A stretch of 64,000 nucleotides of DNA from Fratercula arctica. Taxonomy: Eukaryota; Chordata; Aves; Charadriiformes; Alcidae. A model generated the notes under the pieces. It was not told the origin of the DNA. It was given only the letters and a program-made list of their open reading frames with translations, and did no database searches. This document shows positions 10,599 through 22,530 of the stretch, piece by piece; the stretch's first letter is position 1; each line of letters starts with the position of its first letter. Position numbers and translations under genes: made by a program. The stretch lies in assembly GCA_947846985.1 (NCBI GenBank), contig CANTUZ010000001.1, positions 69,457,521-69,521,520 on the forward strand. Reading direction: 5' to 3'.

Positions 10599-12948
10599 CT
10601 TGAAAAGAAAAAGCAGGGTTTTTAACAATAATATTGCTTTGCTATGCAAATTTTTTTTAATTACCAGCTGGAAGAGCATTCATTCAGACCTAGTTAATTG
10701 GAAGTAGGGAGAACCCAACATAAGGGTTGGGTAAGTTTAATGAAAGACTTCGGGAAAGTGGTGAGTTTTTCCTTCAAAACATGCCCGGGTTGAGAACTTC
10801 CTTCCCAACAAAACTGAGATCCCTGTTGGTCCTTCAGCCTGTTGCTTCCAGGATCTGTTATCTCCGGGGCATTTATTTCACTGGGCACCCAGCAGAGCCC
10901 TGCACTTACTTTAAGGCCAGCTCATCATACCTGATCTTCTCATAAGTGCTGACCCTTGTCTTCACAGAAAGCTGAAAGATCTCAGGACCTTTGCAAGTTA
11001 CTATTTTGATTAATGTACAAATTCTTGTGAATAGACTTCCCAGGGAGAGCGGTTTCGTCAGGATGTATGAATAATTGATATGGTTCTTGGCTTGATACCA
11101 TAGTTACGGGAATAGAAGTAAAAATGGGGAACTGAATTTAACCATTTCATACCATAATGATATGTCAGCACTGTTTGGAACCTTTAACCATCTTTCGCTC
11201 CCTTGAAGTTGCAACCAGCCTGCAGAGCTGGCAGCTCTGCACAGCAAGGACACGGCTCTCAGCAACAGGGCATCTCGCTGCTCCTCAGTCGTTCAGAGCT
11301 GCTGCCTATTTCAGGACGTGTTTATGGAACTGGCCTGAGATGGGAGGGTTGGAATTACATGTCCCATGCAGAAGTCACAGGACCTTTGTCTGGATTTTAA
11401 GATATCCAAGAAATATCATGGAGATAAGTAAGAAGGCACGTTCTCCTTGGCAGTCCAGTGGTAATTTTTAGACTCATTAGAAACTCTCTCTCTCTCTCTT
11501 TTGATACGTAGATTGAGACAAAAAGGAAAAAAAAAAAAAATGGACACATATCCATAGATGGAGAAATATAGAGGCTGTCACCTGCTGAGAGGAAAGGGTT
11601 GTATTCCAATTGCAAAAGTCCCCAAAAGAAGGGTGGAAATGAAAGCCCTGCAGGGTTTCTGTTCCTGCTCTGCTGGCTGTTTTTTCATTGCCCCGTGCAA
11701 AGTGGAACAGCTACAGGATGCTGGCTGTGCTCGCCAGGGGACACCAGAGTAATCTGGCCAAAATCCTTCAATTTAAACTGTCAAAAGTTTGCGGAAACTC
11801 AAAGCTATTTTACAGCAAAATACCAGCCAGAAAAAGCTTACTTATTAATAACACAGCTAATAGCGTTTTAGTGAGATTTACATGTATAGTGAGAACACCA
11901 GGGCTACCTTAAAAACTATTTACTTTATATAGTTCTACAAGACAAAAAAAAAAATCAGTAGTAGCAGTGCTGTGTCATTTTAGATCAAAATCCATTAGTG
12001 AGTTTGCTGGTGATACCACGTTTGTTAGAGGCTGCCAACCTCTTGCAGGGCCCCTGCAGCTAGGCATTCACGGAGCCATCCGAACTAGGATGCCACCCTC
12101 AAAAGCTTGCTCAGACCACTTGTCTCTTTGCCTTAGGATAAATTTACTTCTTTGCTTTCCAGAATCACTGCCATAATAGCAGAGAAGGATTTTCTAGCAT
12201 ATCCTCAGATCGTCAAATTGTTCTTATTTCAGAAAGCTTGGTGGAACAGAGGAAAGGGCTGAAATTTTCTGGCACTGCAGTCTGCCAAAGGGAGATACGC
12301 AGTGCTTTCTTAACACTGTAAGCAGCCACCGGTTTTAACACTCTGCTTGAATGAGCATTTCAAAACCTTGTAATGATGTAATGAAGAAAAGTGCCTGGCA
12401 GAAGCACTTCTTGAGGCTGTGCTTTCTGAGAAGATGAAGAAACAGCACCTTGAGGAAAGGATTCTGTTGATGTGCCAACTTTGATGCTTTTTTGTAAGCA
12501 GGGTTTTCATCAGCAGTCGGTGCACAGGAGGACTAACGGGCTGAAGAGGCCGTGCTTTCTACAGGGCTTATGCCTGACTCGGGACCTGTCATGGGTAAAC
12601 TCGAGTTGCTTCGAGTTCGGCTGTTTCATGTTCACCAATCAAACTGCAGGGTTTGCAAACCCTGTATTTTATGCCCATCACCAAGCCCCTTTCAGAAACA
12701 GATTTTCCTAGATGGGGGACAAATTTACATGCAGCAAAGTAGGTGTAAATTCATCTGTAACCTGAGCCAGTTTCTGCTATGCCTTTGACACATATTGTTA
12801 TCCCACTCTTAACCTGGTCTCCTCCATAACGCTCACCTCTCTGCAGACCTCTGTCCTCCCAGCGCCCTCGTCAGTCATGTCCAGGCTGCTATAACCAGAT
12901 CACGTATTGAGATGGGGGACTTTATTGTTCTTTGCTGTTAAAAGAAGC
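10599..12948. other. Intergenic DNA, no gene seen
   Basis: About 2.35 kb with no supported gene. It holds a (CT)8 microsatellite at 11,484-11,499 and an A run near 11,527-11,540. Overlapping plus-strand ORFs at 11,157-11,912 are under 105 codons and have no recognised domain. Confidence 0.4.
11484..11499 (+). repeat. (CT)8 microsatellite
   Basis: Eight uninterrupted CT units, seen directly in the sequence. Confidence 0.9.
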
Positions 12949-12954
12949 TTTATT
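12921..12954 (-). terminator. Paired AATAAA poly(A) signals, minus strand
   Basis: Two AATAAA hexamers on the minus strand, at 12,954-12,949 and 12,926-12,921, lie directly at the end of the small ORF. Sequence downstream includes GTGATCTGGTT, which is moderately GT-rich. Hexamers of this kind are common by chance in A/T-rich DNA. Confidence 0.3.
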
Positions 12955-13144
12955 TCGTACAGAGGTAAGTTACCTGCTGATACAGGCACAGTAGAAGGTA
13001 GGACATGAGCAGAAGCTGGGCCAGGACACAGAAGACAGACAATGCACAGAGCGGTACAAATCCAGGAGAGACTGTTGTTATAATAAGGAGTTCAGCTGCA
13101 TCATGCTCCACCTTCGCACCACTGTAGAGAGGCCTCTCAGCCAT
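12950..13144 (-). CDS. Candidate small hydrophobic peptide ORF, 64 codons
   Basis: The family is not recognised. The ORF starts ATGG (G at +4). It encodes a polar N-terminus (MAERPLYSGAKVEHD) and then a long hydrophobic stretch, about residues 19-53 (VFCVLAQLLLMSYLLLCLYQ within it), which would form one membrane helix or a hairpin. The stop codon TAA lies inside an AATAAA (12,954-12,949), and a second AATAAA follows at 12,926-12,921, so a minus-strand transcript could end here. Alternatively, CAG|GTAACT at 12,974 could act as a splice donor. A chance ORF remains quite possible: length alone is not significant and no homologue was recognised. Confidence 0.25.
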   Translation of the reverse strand: MAERPLYSGAKVEHDAAELLIITTVSPGFVPLCALSVFCVLAQLLLMSYLLLCLYQQVTYLCTK

Positions 13145-13582
13145 GTACCTGGTTTATTCATGAAGGCTGCCCTCATCACAGCCAGCAGCTCTTGTGATAT
13201 GAAGATGTTTCTCAGCAATGTTCAGCCGTGACCACAGGACCCTCTCTTCACTTTTCTGTCCTGCAGCAGCAGCATGCTTCGTTGTGTGCATATGTACACC
13301 TGTGTACACACTGCAGCTCACTCAGGAAATAGGAACTCTTTTGCCAGTAAATGCTTTTTAAGCCAAGGACGAAAGGTGCTCTGGACCTTCCAGACATCAG
13401 GAGAAAAAGCAACACATAAATGTATGGGGAAAAAAACTTCTTGATAAAAATAGTAGTGGAAAACACCTCCAGATCTTCTAAAGACCCTTCACAGGTCATC
13501 CAACAGTCAGGGATCGGGGCTTGCAGCATCACAGAGAAATATCCGTGACAGCTGGGGAATCTGAAACCAAAACAATGTCAGA

Positions 13583-14235
13583 GCGGTCACAGTAGGTCAA
13601 ACTGAAAGTCCATGTTGCCCCATATCTGGTCTTGACAGCAACCTGCAGGCCATGTTTAAGGGAGTATAAGAACATGGCATGTGTAGTGTGACCTTTCCCC
13701 TTATATTTTCTGGCAACCAGAAATTAAGGTCTTTCAGAGCTTCCAGAAAGGGTTGATCCCAGCGCTGCTTGGCTTCCAGGAATCTGTTGTATCCATTAAT
13801 ACCTCCAGCCTCTACGACACCCTGTGACAATGAGTTCCATGGTTCAAATACATTCTTGATGGAAAAATACTACTCCTTTTTTACACTTTAACATACTGTT
13901 TGATAATTTCATGGGCTGCCCTCTAGAGCCAGCAGTGTGAGAGTGAGCAAACCTGCGTTCCCTCTTCACCTTCTCCCTACTTTAACCCCAACAGTATCCT
14001 TCAACTGCCAACTCTTCTTTGTGCTATTAAGTATTTAACCTTGCTGTAGAGGATGCAGCTCCAGGTCCTCTGTTATGCTTGCTGCCCATGTGTGTACATG
14101 TTGTAATTTTATACTGCCCTTGAGGTAGGACAGCCAGAACCGCATGTGTGCATAATACAAAATGTGAAAGTTCTGTAGCAATATTTTCTGTTGTGCCCTC
14201 TATTCTCTTCCTACCCCTTGAATCCAGCACCACGC
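13583..14235 (-). mobile_element. Old L3/CR1-type LINE fragment (reverse orientation)
   Basis: Several blocks in order match the antisense of the old reptile-type CR1/L3 3' region. They are a 'gtcaaactgaaagtccat' start, 'caatgagttccatggttca' near 13,828, 'tgggctgccctctagagcc' near 13,912, 'ccctcttcaccttctccc' near 13,959, and 'gcaatattttctgttgtgcc' near 14,178. The copy is diverged and internally gapped, older than the other CR1 copies in the window. The call rests on remembered repeat structure and should be confirmed with a repeat library. Confidence 0.55.
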
Positions 14236-14340
14236 AGCCCCAGAAGTCCAGACATACCTAGTCATTAACAACTTCCCATGTGCCACTTAGTGCTGGGCAA
14301 AGGCGCTTTATGGTGGCATTGCACATTCCCCTGTCATGCA

Positions 14341-14356
14341 TCATCATCATCATCAT
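14341..14356 (+). repeat. (TCA)5 microsatellite
   Basis: Five TCA units followed by one TCG variant, read directly. Confidence 0.85.
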
Positions 14357-16368
14357 CGTCTGCCAACGGGGTTAGCAAACAACAGGCAGCAAATTTGGAA
14401 AGAGCAGAGGCTACATGCAGGAGTTCTCACGTTGGCAGGCCATTGCAGCAAGCTCTTCCCACAGCCTGAGGCAAGTGGCTTTTGATGTAATGGAGGTCTT
14501 TCCCTGCCATCCCACCCCTCTGACCCCCAGCACTGCCGTCCTGGTGCCTGCTTTTGGTTGACCTATCTCCAGAAGCAGGACTAGCTGATTGCTTGTGTCT
14601 TTCTCATTACTTTAAGGTTCAGCTACTGGCCAGTTTATATGCAAAGACCACAAAGTACATCAAGGCTTTCTTCATGCAGGGAAGCAGAATGTTAAAAAGG
14701 CACCCATTTGCAAGAGCAGTGGAGCTACAGGAACGACACCGGTGGGCCCAAGATGTTCTGTGCTTTCTAGAACCCGTGCACAGGTTTCCTGAAAACATCC
14801 GGGACGGCGCTGGAGCAACGCTTGATGGGACAGCTGACCAGAACTCACAGCACTTATCGGCAATCGGTGTTCATGCAGGACGTAGTGAAATGAAACCTAT
14901 GGACACTGATTGCAGAACAAAATGTACTGTACGTGCTCTACTCACGCAACCGTATGGAGCTCCATCACAAATATGCAGCTGAAAGTGTAGATATGCCCCC
15001 GAGGGTAACCTCATGTTTGAAAACAATTCACCCCTTGCCTCTGTTTCGTGCCAGACCTCACGCTTTGCACTCTGGCTCCTCAAGTTGTAGGTCTCAGGTT
15101 TTCTAGGTGGGCGAGGTAGCCGTAAGGTACCCAGAGTTCACGGTACAAAAAGCATCCTATTACCACTCAAGTAATAGGAAGGCACACTTGTGAAATAAGA
15201 CCCTGTGACTGTATTTACTTAGGCAACAGCTCCATGCGAGTATTCATTGATCTGTTGTCCCCGGGGGCCATCCCAGATTGCGTGTCGCCTGCCCTGTTCC
15301 GGAAGAATTGCCACACAGCCAGAAGATTCAACTTGCTTCCTCTTTACAAATTTGATTTTGACAAGTTTGCTGCTCACTTGACGACAGAAAGCTCTCCCTG
15401 GTTGAACTGGTGCAGTTTTCAACCTGAGCAAGTCAGCAGTGTTGGGGAATGAGATGAGGGAAGTACCTGAGAGAGAACAACTAGAATTTGCTTCTGGACA
15501 AAAGGCCAAATAGCCATTATAATCACTCATGTCTTAAAGTTTAGTGTGGCCTGTTGATGTATATTTTCAAATTTTTCTGCAGTCCCTGGGATCCAGGAGT
15601 TTGAGAATTCTGGCTCAAATTACTAATGATGACATTGTGCAGGACATCTATTACAACTAACATTACCTGCATGGTTTTTTCCTTAACAAATATGACAAGG
15701 AATTTATTCCACATTGCAGGGTGCTTCCAAGCTACATTTCTCCAGTTTTGGTGGATGTTGGAAGTGTTTCCCTTTGATGACCTCAGTCATCCTCATGCTT
15801 TGCACAAAAGTACTGACATGGGATGGTGGTTAATGTGAATGGCGGGTACGTTTATATTGCCCTAAATATGACCCAAAGCTCCTGTTGGCTAGGCTGGATA
15901 GTAGCATGCCCTGCTCAACGTACGAGGTATCAAGGCAGAATGCTGGGCTTTTTAGAGAATTTAAACATCGAGTTTCATATATAACCTTTCCTTCCAGCAG
16001 CTGGAGTTGAAGGAATATGCTGTTCTACAGTGATTCCTGCTGGTAAGGTTATGAATATTGGATCAGTGGCTGGGCATCCAAGCAAACGCAACTGCGTCAC
16101 GAACGCCAGTGCGGCAGGGAAGGCAGCTGCAGGAGTGGACACATGGTGCGATTTGTCACGTCAGTATTTCACTTGCACCTTTCAGCCCTGGCTCTTCCCT
16201 CTTCTTCTGTTTCTTTGTGGTTTTGTTGGTTGTTTGGTTGGGGGTTTTTTTGGGTGCTTTTTTTTTTTTTAATGGACTCTCTTCACTTTGGCAAGTTTGA
16301 ATATGTGATACAAAATTAACGTTTTTCTAATGGGTGTCTTCCACTTTTTTGGTCCGCTGCCAGTTTTC

Positions 16369-16388
16369 TTTTTTTTTTTTTTTTTTTT
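16369..16388 (+). repeat. T20 homopolymer
   Basis: Twenty consecutive T, preceded by TTTTC. No adjacent retrocopy is visible. Confidence 0.9.
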
Positions 16389-17452
16389 GTGAAAGATTTA
16401 ATCAACATTTCAGCAAAAAGAAACCATGTATTATTTTCGCCTGGCTCCGAAAATAAGTTGCCTTCCCCATCTGTCATACACAATAAATATTCATTTTATC
16501 ATGTATCCAGAGGTTTTTTTCAGCATCACTAGAGACTGAAACAACTTGAAATGTTTTCCCATTTGAATATGAAAGAAAAACATATACTTTACACCAAATA
16601 TGGCCCTACTTATTTCAGGAAAAAAAAAAAAATCTAGGTTTCATGAAGGTTTTTACAGCTTTTTTTTATTCTACAGAGTTAGCAGTGTTCAGTTACAGTA
16701 CATTCTCCTTCCCCAGTTCATACAGTATATCTTAATATCTACCAAAAGGACAGCTGGTACCCATCTGTCTGTGCACAATGCCATTTATGCTCCTAACTTA
16801 ACTAGCTGTTTTTAGCTGCTTGTTCCCTCCTCTCCTTTCTCATATCACACACTCATCACTTCAAGGATGCTGTACTTTCTTTAAATACGTCTCAAATACA
16901 TCACTTTTTAAAAATAATTCCCAACAGTGATCAAATAAATAAGTTTCAGTCCATCAGTTTAATTAAGTCCCAACTCAACAGCATAGACTTGAGGGGAAGA
17001 ATAAGGCCATTCCTATATCCACATACTCACACACCCTTGTGAAAAAAGGTTAAATAGAAACAACACAAGCTGAGATATTTGGCCGAAACAACCTCAGACC
17101 TGGGTGGCAACAAAATCTGAATCTGACCCTGTCTCAGGACTACCTGTCTCACCTCCTGGCACCAGCCAAAGGGGGGAACCTCGGTCAACCGTGGCCAAAG
17201 GGGTTTGCTCCTCAAGTCCAGTTCTTGTTGCGCAGCCTAAACAATTCATACCTACTGTCTCAATGAGGAAGAGTCTAGGTTTCTAGGCAGGGTTTATTTA
17301 GGCTGCATTTTAATTTTCCTGCAGTATCTTTTAAATATCGTGAGAAAGCTCAGTATCGATTTTCTTGCAATAAAAAGGAAATATAAAACTATTAAAAGTA
17401 AAGCAATACAAAAAGCGTAATGTATCTATGTGATACATTATATATCTATGTG

Positions 17453-17508
17453 TTGGACTCAATGATCTCAAAGGTCCCTTCCAACCATGAAGATTCTATG
17501 ATTCTATG
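17453..17508 (+). mobile_element. CR1 LINE extreme 3' end
   Basis: Only about 56 bp survive: ttggactcaatgatctcaaa, then ggtcccttccaacc and the tail gattctatgattctatg. This is a severely 5'-truncated CR1 insertion. Confidence 0.9.
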
Positions 17509-19697
17509 AAAAGCTACTGACATTTACACTTGTGCTATTCTAAGATTAGCATGTGAAATTATACACTTGCATTTTTACACTACTTGAGAAATAACAGACA
17601 ATAGTCACTACACCTGGAGATCAGAGACTTAGCAGAGGACAAAATACAAGGTCACTGTAGCTCAAGGGGACCCCTCTGGTAAATGATGGCCAAAACAAGC
17701 CCTCTGTTTCAAATCGTGAAGAAATCCAACTACCAATGCATTCTGCCCAAAGCGGAAAGGCTTAGCAAGTGTTTGGGTGCTGTGGCACACTGTGAACAAC
17801 ACACCCAGCCAATACGTCAAGAGCTCACCTGCTTTCCCCAGCAAAACCAGGCACCATGTCTTTCCAAACTGGGTGGATCTGATACTCAATTCATACTCAG
17901 CTGACGTAGGCTGAAGCTTTTAAGTGTAGTGAAGTGAGAATTTTAATCTCCTAACAGATGAAGACACTGAAATGAGTTCCTAACACATTTAAATGACAGC
18001 ACTTAGACAAAACCTTTGGTATTTTTGGTGGTTTTGTTTGAGATGTTTTGAAAGGACAGAAAGAAGAACCTAAAGGAGAAATTAAGATGATTTCTCCAGC
18101 CTTACGCAGCGTCTCTTTTAGAGGTTGTTCCCCACCAGCTTCTGCAGGCAGCATTGTCCCACCTATCCCAGAGAAGTATGAAGGGCAAAAGTAATAAGTA
18201 GCCACAGATGAGTTTGCGTGGTTAACAGCTGTCTCTCTTGAGATTTTTTGCCACAGTACACCTTAAAAACATGTAGCAAGGAGATGACTACATTCTGTCT
18301 AAGGGACTAAGACCCTACCTTTAAAATGTACTGTATTTCTACTGGAAAAGGATTGTTCCCTGCTGTCCCTTACTGAAAGTTTACCTGACCCAACCATCAA
18401 AGCAGCAGTACAGCAGTGACCTCAAGGGTCCTTCCAGAAGAAGCTTCCCTGCTTTAGGAAAATCACAACAGAAATCCCAAATGCTAGAATTAATTTAACT
18501 GCTTATTAACTGTGGGTAAATGAAATCTTGCTTTTCTTGGAGGCCTTCTTAGAACAGACTTAAATGTTAAAATCTTATGAGTCTGAGAATAAATACAGCT
18601 GCCATTAAAACTTTCCAAGATGAGATTCACAGCCTCTTCGTACCTGCATGCTACAAACACCATATTCACTGATAACAAAACCGCCAGCTTCAAGCAATGA
18701 AACCTTCTATATCTGAGAAGTGAAACCCTCGAGACTGTGGCTTGACATTGACTGCCTTAATGTGCTCATCAAAAAAAGAAAAGGGTGAAAAAAAGAACGT
18801 GAAATATTGGCAACATGCAGAGTGGTCAAGATACTGCAAGAAGCAGAATTTGTGCATCATGATTAGAAGTATTTACGTGCACAGCATCAATGCGATTCAC
18901 CTGGACAAAGACATGGTTTAGTTTTTTATGTCTGACCCATTACGACCTCCAAAAACTATTTACTGTCACTGCCTCTGCAAACTTCAGATTTTTGAGCATC
19001 TCCTAATCTATTGCCATTGCACAAAACTCCCACGAGTCCCTGTCCTGCTTGCCAGCAAACAACCAGCATCTGTCCTGAGAGATACGAGCTCAGTCCAGAT
19101 CTTACTGGAAGGAAACTGGGTGCACTTTTCTGATGGTCGCCTCTTCACAAGAGCAGTGTTTCCCGGCGTGAAATTAGAACTTGCAAAATGGGCTTGCTTA
19201 ATAGCACCCTATTTCAAATCCAAAAGGAACTTCTAGGCCTTTGCATTCAGTGTTTGAGAAATGTTGGGACAGACAACACTTTCTAGAGCAAGTAGTGAAG
19301 ACGCCTATTACAAAACTTCATTAGTCAAGCCGCAGAGCTACCACAGTCAACTTGAAACCAAGTCACGTACGTGAAATTATAGCATTTTCTGATATACATT
19401 TTGCAAACAGATGGCCAATTTAGAAGCAAGATTTGGACTTGGCCTGTTCAAAAACTCTTCTGCAGCTTCATCCCTTCATGCAAATCCTCTGTTATTTGCA
19501 TGTCTTTCAATATTAGCCCAAAGCTGTTTGATTAAGAGCTAGAGTCCATCTTGGGACAATGTGCGCTGGGGTACGTGCGCAGTTGCACGCTGTGGTGTAG
19601 AAATGCAATCACAGTGCCACAGAGTCACGGCTTTGCTAGAAGGAGCAATAGCTGCATCCACCAAAAAAAATCTCCAGTGTGTTGCTTCTACACACTG
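17509..19697. other. Intergenic DNA, no gene seen
   Basis: About 2.2 kb with no gene or named repeat. All ORFs are at most about 100 codons and show no domain. Confidence 0.4.
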
Positions 19698-20126
19698 AGG
19701 GGTCTGGAGCACAAGTCCTGTGAGGAGCGGCTGAGGGAGCTGGGGTTGTTTAGCCTGGAGAAAAGGAGGCTGAGGGGAGACCTTATCACTCTCTGCAACT
19801 ACCTGAAAGGAGGGTGTAGCCAGGTGGGGGGTCGGTCTCTTCTCCCAAGTAACAGGCGATAGGGCAAGAGGAAATGGTCTCAAATTGTGCCAGGGGAGGT
19901 TTAGGCTGGATATTAGGAGAAATTTTTACACTGAAAGGGTTATTAAGCATTGGAAGAGGCTGCCCAGGGAAGTGGTTGAGGCACCATCCCTGGAGGTATT
20001 TAAAAGATGGGTAGATGTAGTGCTTAGAGCTATGGTTTAGTGGTGGTTCTTGTCAGAGTTAGGTTGATGTTTGGACTAGATGATCTGAAAGGTGCCTTCC
20101 AACCTAGGCAATTCTATGGTTCTATG
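19698..20126 (+). mobile_element. CR1 LINE 3' fragment, copy 1 of a near-identical pair
   Basis: It reads [20 protein letters not shown] of the CR1 reverse transcriptase end. A frameshifted stretch with [19 protein letters not shown] follows, then the 3'UTR (gtggttcttgtcagagttag) and the tail caattctatggttctatg. About the last 290 bp are nearly identical to the copy at 25.2 kb, so both belong to one CR1 subfamily. The element is 5'-truncated and inactive. Confidence 0.94.
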
Positions 20127-21894
20127 AATCTAATCCACTACATTGCAAGGCAAACATTGCTTTGGGCAGAAACAGAAGCAGGATAGCTATTTAAGAAAGG
20201 AAGAAAGGGCAGGCAGACACAGCAGAAGAAAAGGAGGAGGGAATGGGACCAATACCACTTCTCCAACCAAGACTGAATTTACAGCTGCTGCAAAAATACC
20301 AGCTTCTAAGACTTCTGAGAAGTTAATGGGTCCTGCAGGCCCTAAAGGCATTGTTGCCAGAGGAAAGAAAGCTGCTTCTCCTGCAGCAGATGCAGCCAGG
20401 TGTGGGATGATCCTAAGCGCCAGGTCTCACCGAGCAGTGGGATCTGCTGCAGGGAGCTTCTCCCAGCTGGTGGCACCCAGCTTGGCAAGCCCCAAGGTGC
20501 AACACTGGGTGCAAGCCTCACCAGCCTCACCGGACTCTGCGTCCTCCAGCGATGGGGCACAGCCGTGGGCAGCATCCAACCGCAGCTCCGCTGGTGTGTA
20601 GTCCCTGGCATCTCTCCACCCTCCCCTAGGGGTGTCAAGAGAGGAACTTGAGATCTTGTACATTTGGCCTCACCATGCAAAAATCTCCCATCCACTGGAA
20701 AATCACATTGTCTTCCACCCAGTGCTGTTATCATGAAAGAACAGGAAGAAGACCTAGGAGCCATTTCAGGCATTTCAGCAATGGGAATGAGAACACGATG
20801 CTCTCCACACGACTAAAAATAAAACTGAAACCAAAACAGTTAGTTCTATTTATAGAAGGGGGGCAAAAAGAGATCATCGACTTCACTTTGACCGTTTTCG
20901 TGACCTCTCACTCTTCTTCCTACTTTCCATGGCAGAGCTGCCAAGGGAAACAGCCATGGCCCAGCTCGCTGCAGCCGACCCCTGGGGTCCCCAGGCACTG
21001 AGGGGGGAGATCCCTCACCCCAGCCTAGGTCACCCACTGTGGCAGTCCTGCCTAAGGAGACCACCGAAACACCTGGGTCCAAGAGCACTTTACCTCCATC
21101 CATGTGGAGGGCCATTAAAGGCCCGGGTGGGCTTGCCAGTAATGCTTTGTGGCCAGGGGCTGGCCAGTCTCCCATCAGCTATGGCTCCAAAGGGTGTGGT
21201 GAAGGAGGCTTGTCTGTCCTGCAGGAGCAGAAGTCAGCAGATCCCGGACAGAGATGTTTGTGAGGGCCATCTGCTCCCTTGCCTTGGTGTGTACAGGAAC
21301 TCACAGACCAATTTGGAAGTAACCGCAGTGTGATCCCGATCTGTACCGTGATCATGGGGTGCATAAAAATCAGAGAGCAGAAGATGGAGCTCATCACCTT
21401 CTACTAGTAGAAGGCAGCTCTCAGTTGCGCATTTCCTCACAGTTCATCTGAATTAACTTTCATTGTCCTGAGGTACCTGCAGTGTGGTTGACTTTAGCAG
21501 AGATGTCCGTGTTTCTTCTGGTTTACACTCCATCTGAGTTCCTGCCAAATCCAGATTCACAGATTTCACTTCCAGACAGTATTTCTCACTGGGAAAAACC
21601 CATAAGGGAATGTTGTAGCTGTTAATCCCTCTCTAGACCCTCTGTTCTGACTGGTCTTTTAGGAAGAAATGAATGCAATGAACCTCAGCTGCAAACTGAT
21701 CCCAGGGGATCAATATATTGGATCGATCTCAGTTAAGAAACACAATTGTGAGACATTCTCTGTGAAAGCAAGAAGAGCGCTCTGTCTGATTTGTAGGCAC
21801 ATGCGCAACAAGGAGCACAAGGGGATCTACTCCTTTTGCCCACACGCTGCGGCGTGAGGGGCTGTGCCGACCTCCCGTGTCATCAGTGATGCAA

Positions 21895-21901
21895 TGAGTC
21901 A
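21895..21901. promoter_or_regulatory. Consensus AP-1 site TGAGTCA
   Basis: An exact TGAGTCA lies about 500 bases from the minus-strand donor at 22,402, on its transcriptional downstream side. AP-1 sites are frequent at inflammatory gene enhancers, but a 7-mer is also common by chance. Confidence 0.25.
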
Positions 21902-22149
21902 CCCTTTAAAAGCCCCCCAAGCAGAATTTGTGGAAAAATCAATTTTTCACTCTCTTCACAAAAGAAAGATCAAGGTATGCGCTTTACACTTTTAGGCAGA
22001 AGATCCATGTTTAAAGGCAGTGAATAAATCATCTTCCAAAGACGAGCTTGAGAAACAGGCACCAGAAATCAGGGCCCCGTTGTAGAGACCGGTTTTATAG
22101 CATAGCGCAATCACCCTTTTTCCTCCTTTTCAGCGTAAACCTCCCTTTG

Positions 22150-22530
22150 TTCTACTGGGCGCGTGTTTTTCCTTAAGAAACAACCAGCTTATCGCCTCTC
22201 TAATTAACAGTCATCTACCGCAAGCTCTTTTCCCCCAGTGAGTTGGAGACACGTCTGGCTGAACTCAGAGGACCCGGTCTCTGCTTGTGTCTGGCGCACC
22301 TGAGGAAGGGCTCGCGTGCTTGGCAGAGGCTCCGAGTTGTTGTTTCTCCCCCAGATCTCAGTCGTTCTAACAAAAAATCGTCACTCCGAGGGACTGACTT
22401 ACCCAAAATACGTGCGACTGGCACTTTTTTGTCCACAACTCTGCAGCTGAGACCTGCGGGCGCCGTGGCCTGAAGGCAACGAGGGGCTTCTCACCTGGGG
22501 CAGGTAGCAAGGCACGGGGCAGCTCACGAG
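22150..22530 (-). promoter_or_regulatory. CpG-rich patch with minus-strand donor; candidate first exon or promoter
   Basis: Roughly twenty CpG dinucleotides fall in under 400 bases, far denser than the flanks. On the minus strand there is a perfect donor, TTTGG|GTAAGTCAG, with the exon side ending at 22,403. The patch lies upstream of IL1R2 and downstream of MAP4K4 in their common direction, so it could be an untranslated first exon and promoter of IL1R2, whose mammalian counterparts use alternative untranslated first exons. No TATA box was identified. This is inference from composition and one splice site. Confidence 0.3.

Larger units (their letters stand above)
14236..17452. other. Intergenic DNA, no gene seen
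   Basis: About 3.2 kb without a supported gene. It contains (TCA)5 at 14,341-14,356 and long T runs at 16,259-16,271 and 16,369-16,388. The plus-strand ORF at 14,554-14,982 (142 codons) has no domain or splice context. Confidence 0.4.

Noticed and set aside
10694..10888. Extra gene-like ORFs after the 10-kb CR1 copy
   Set aside because: Short, opposed on both strands and without family or splice sites.
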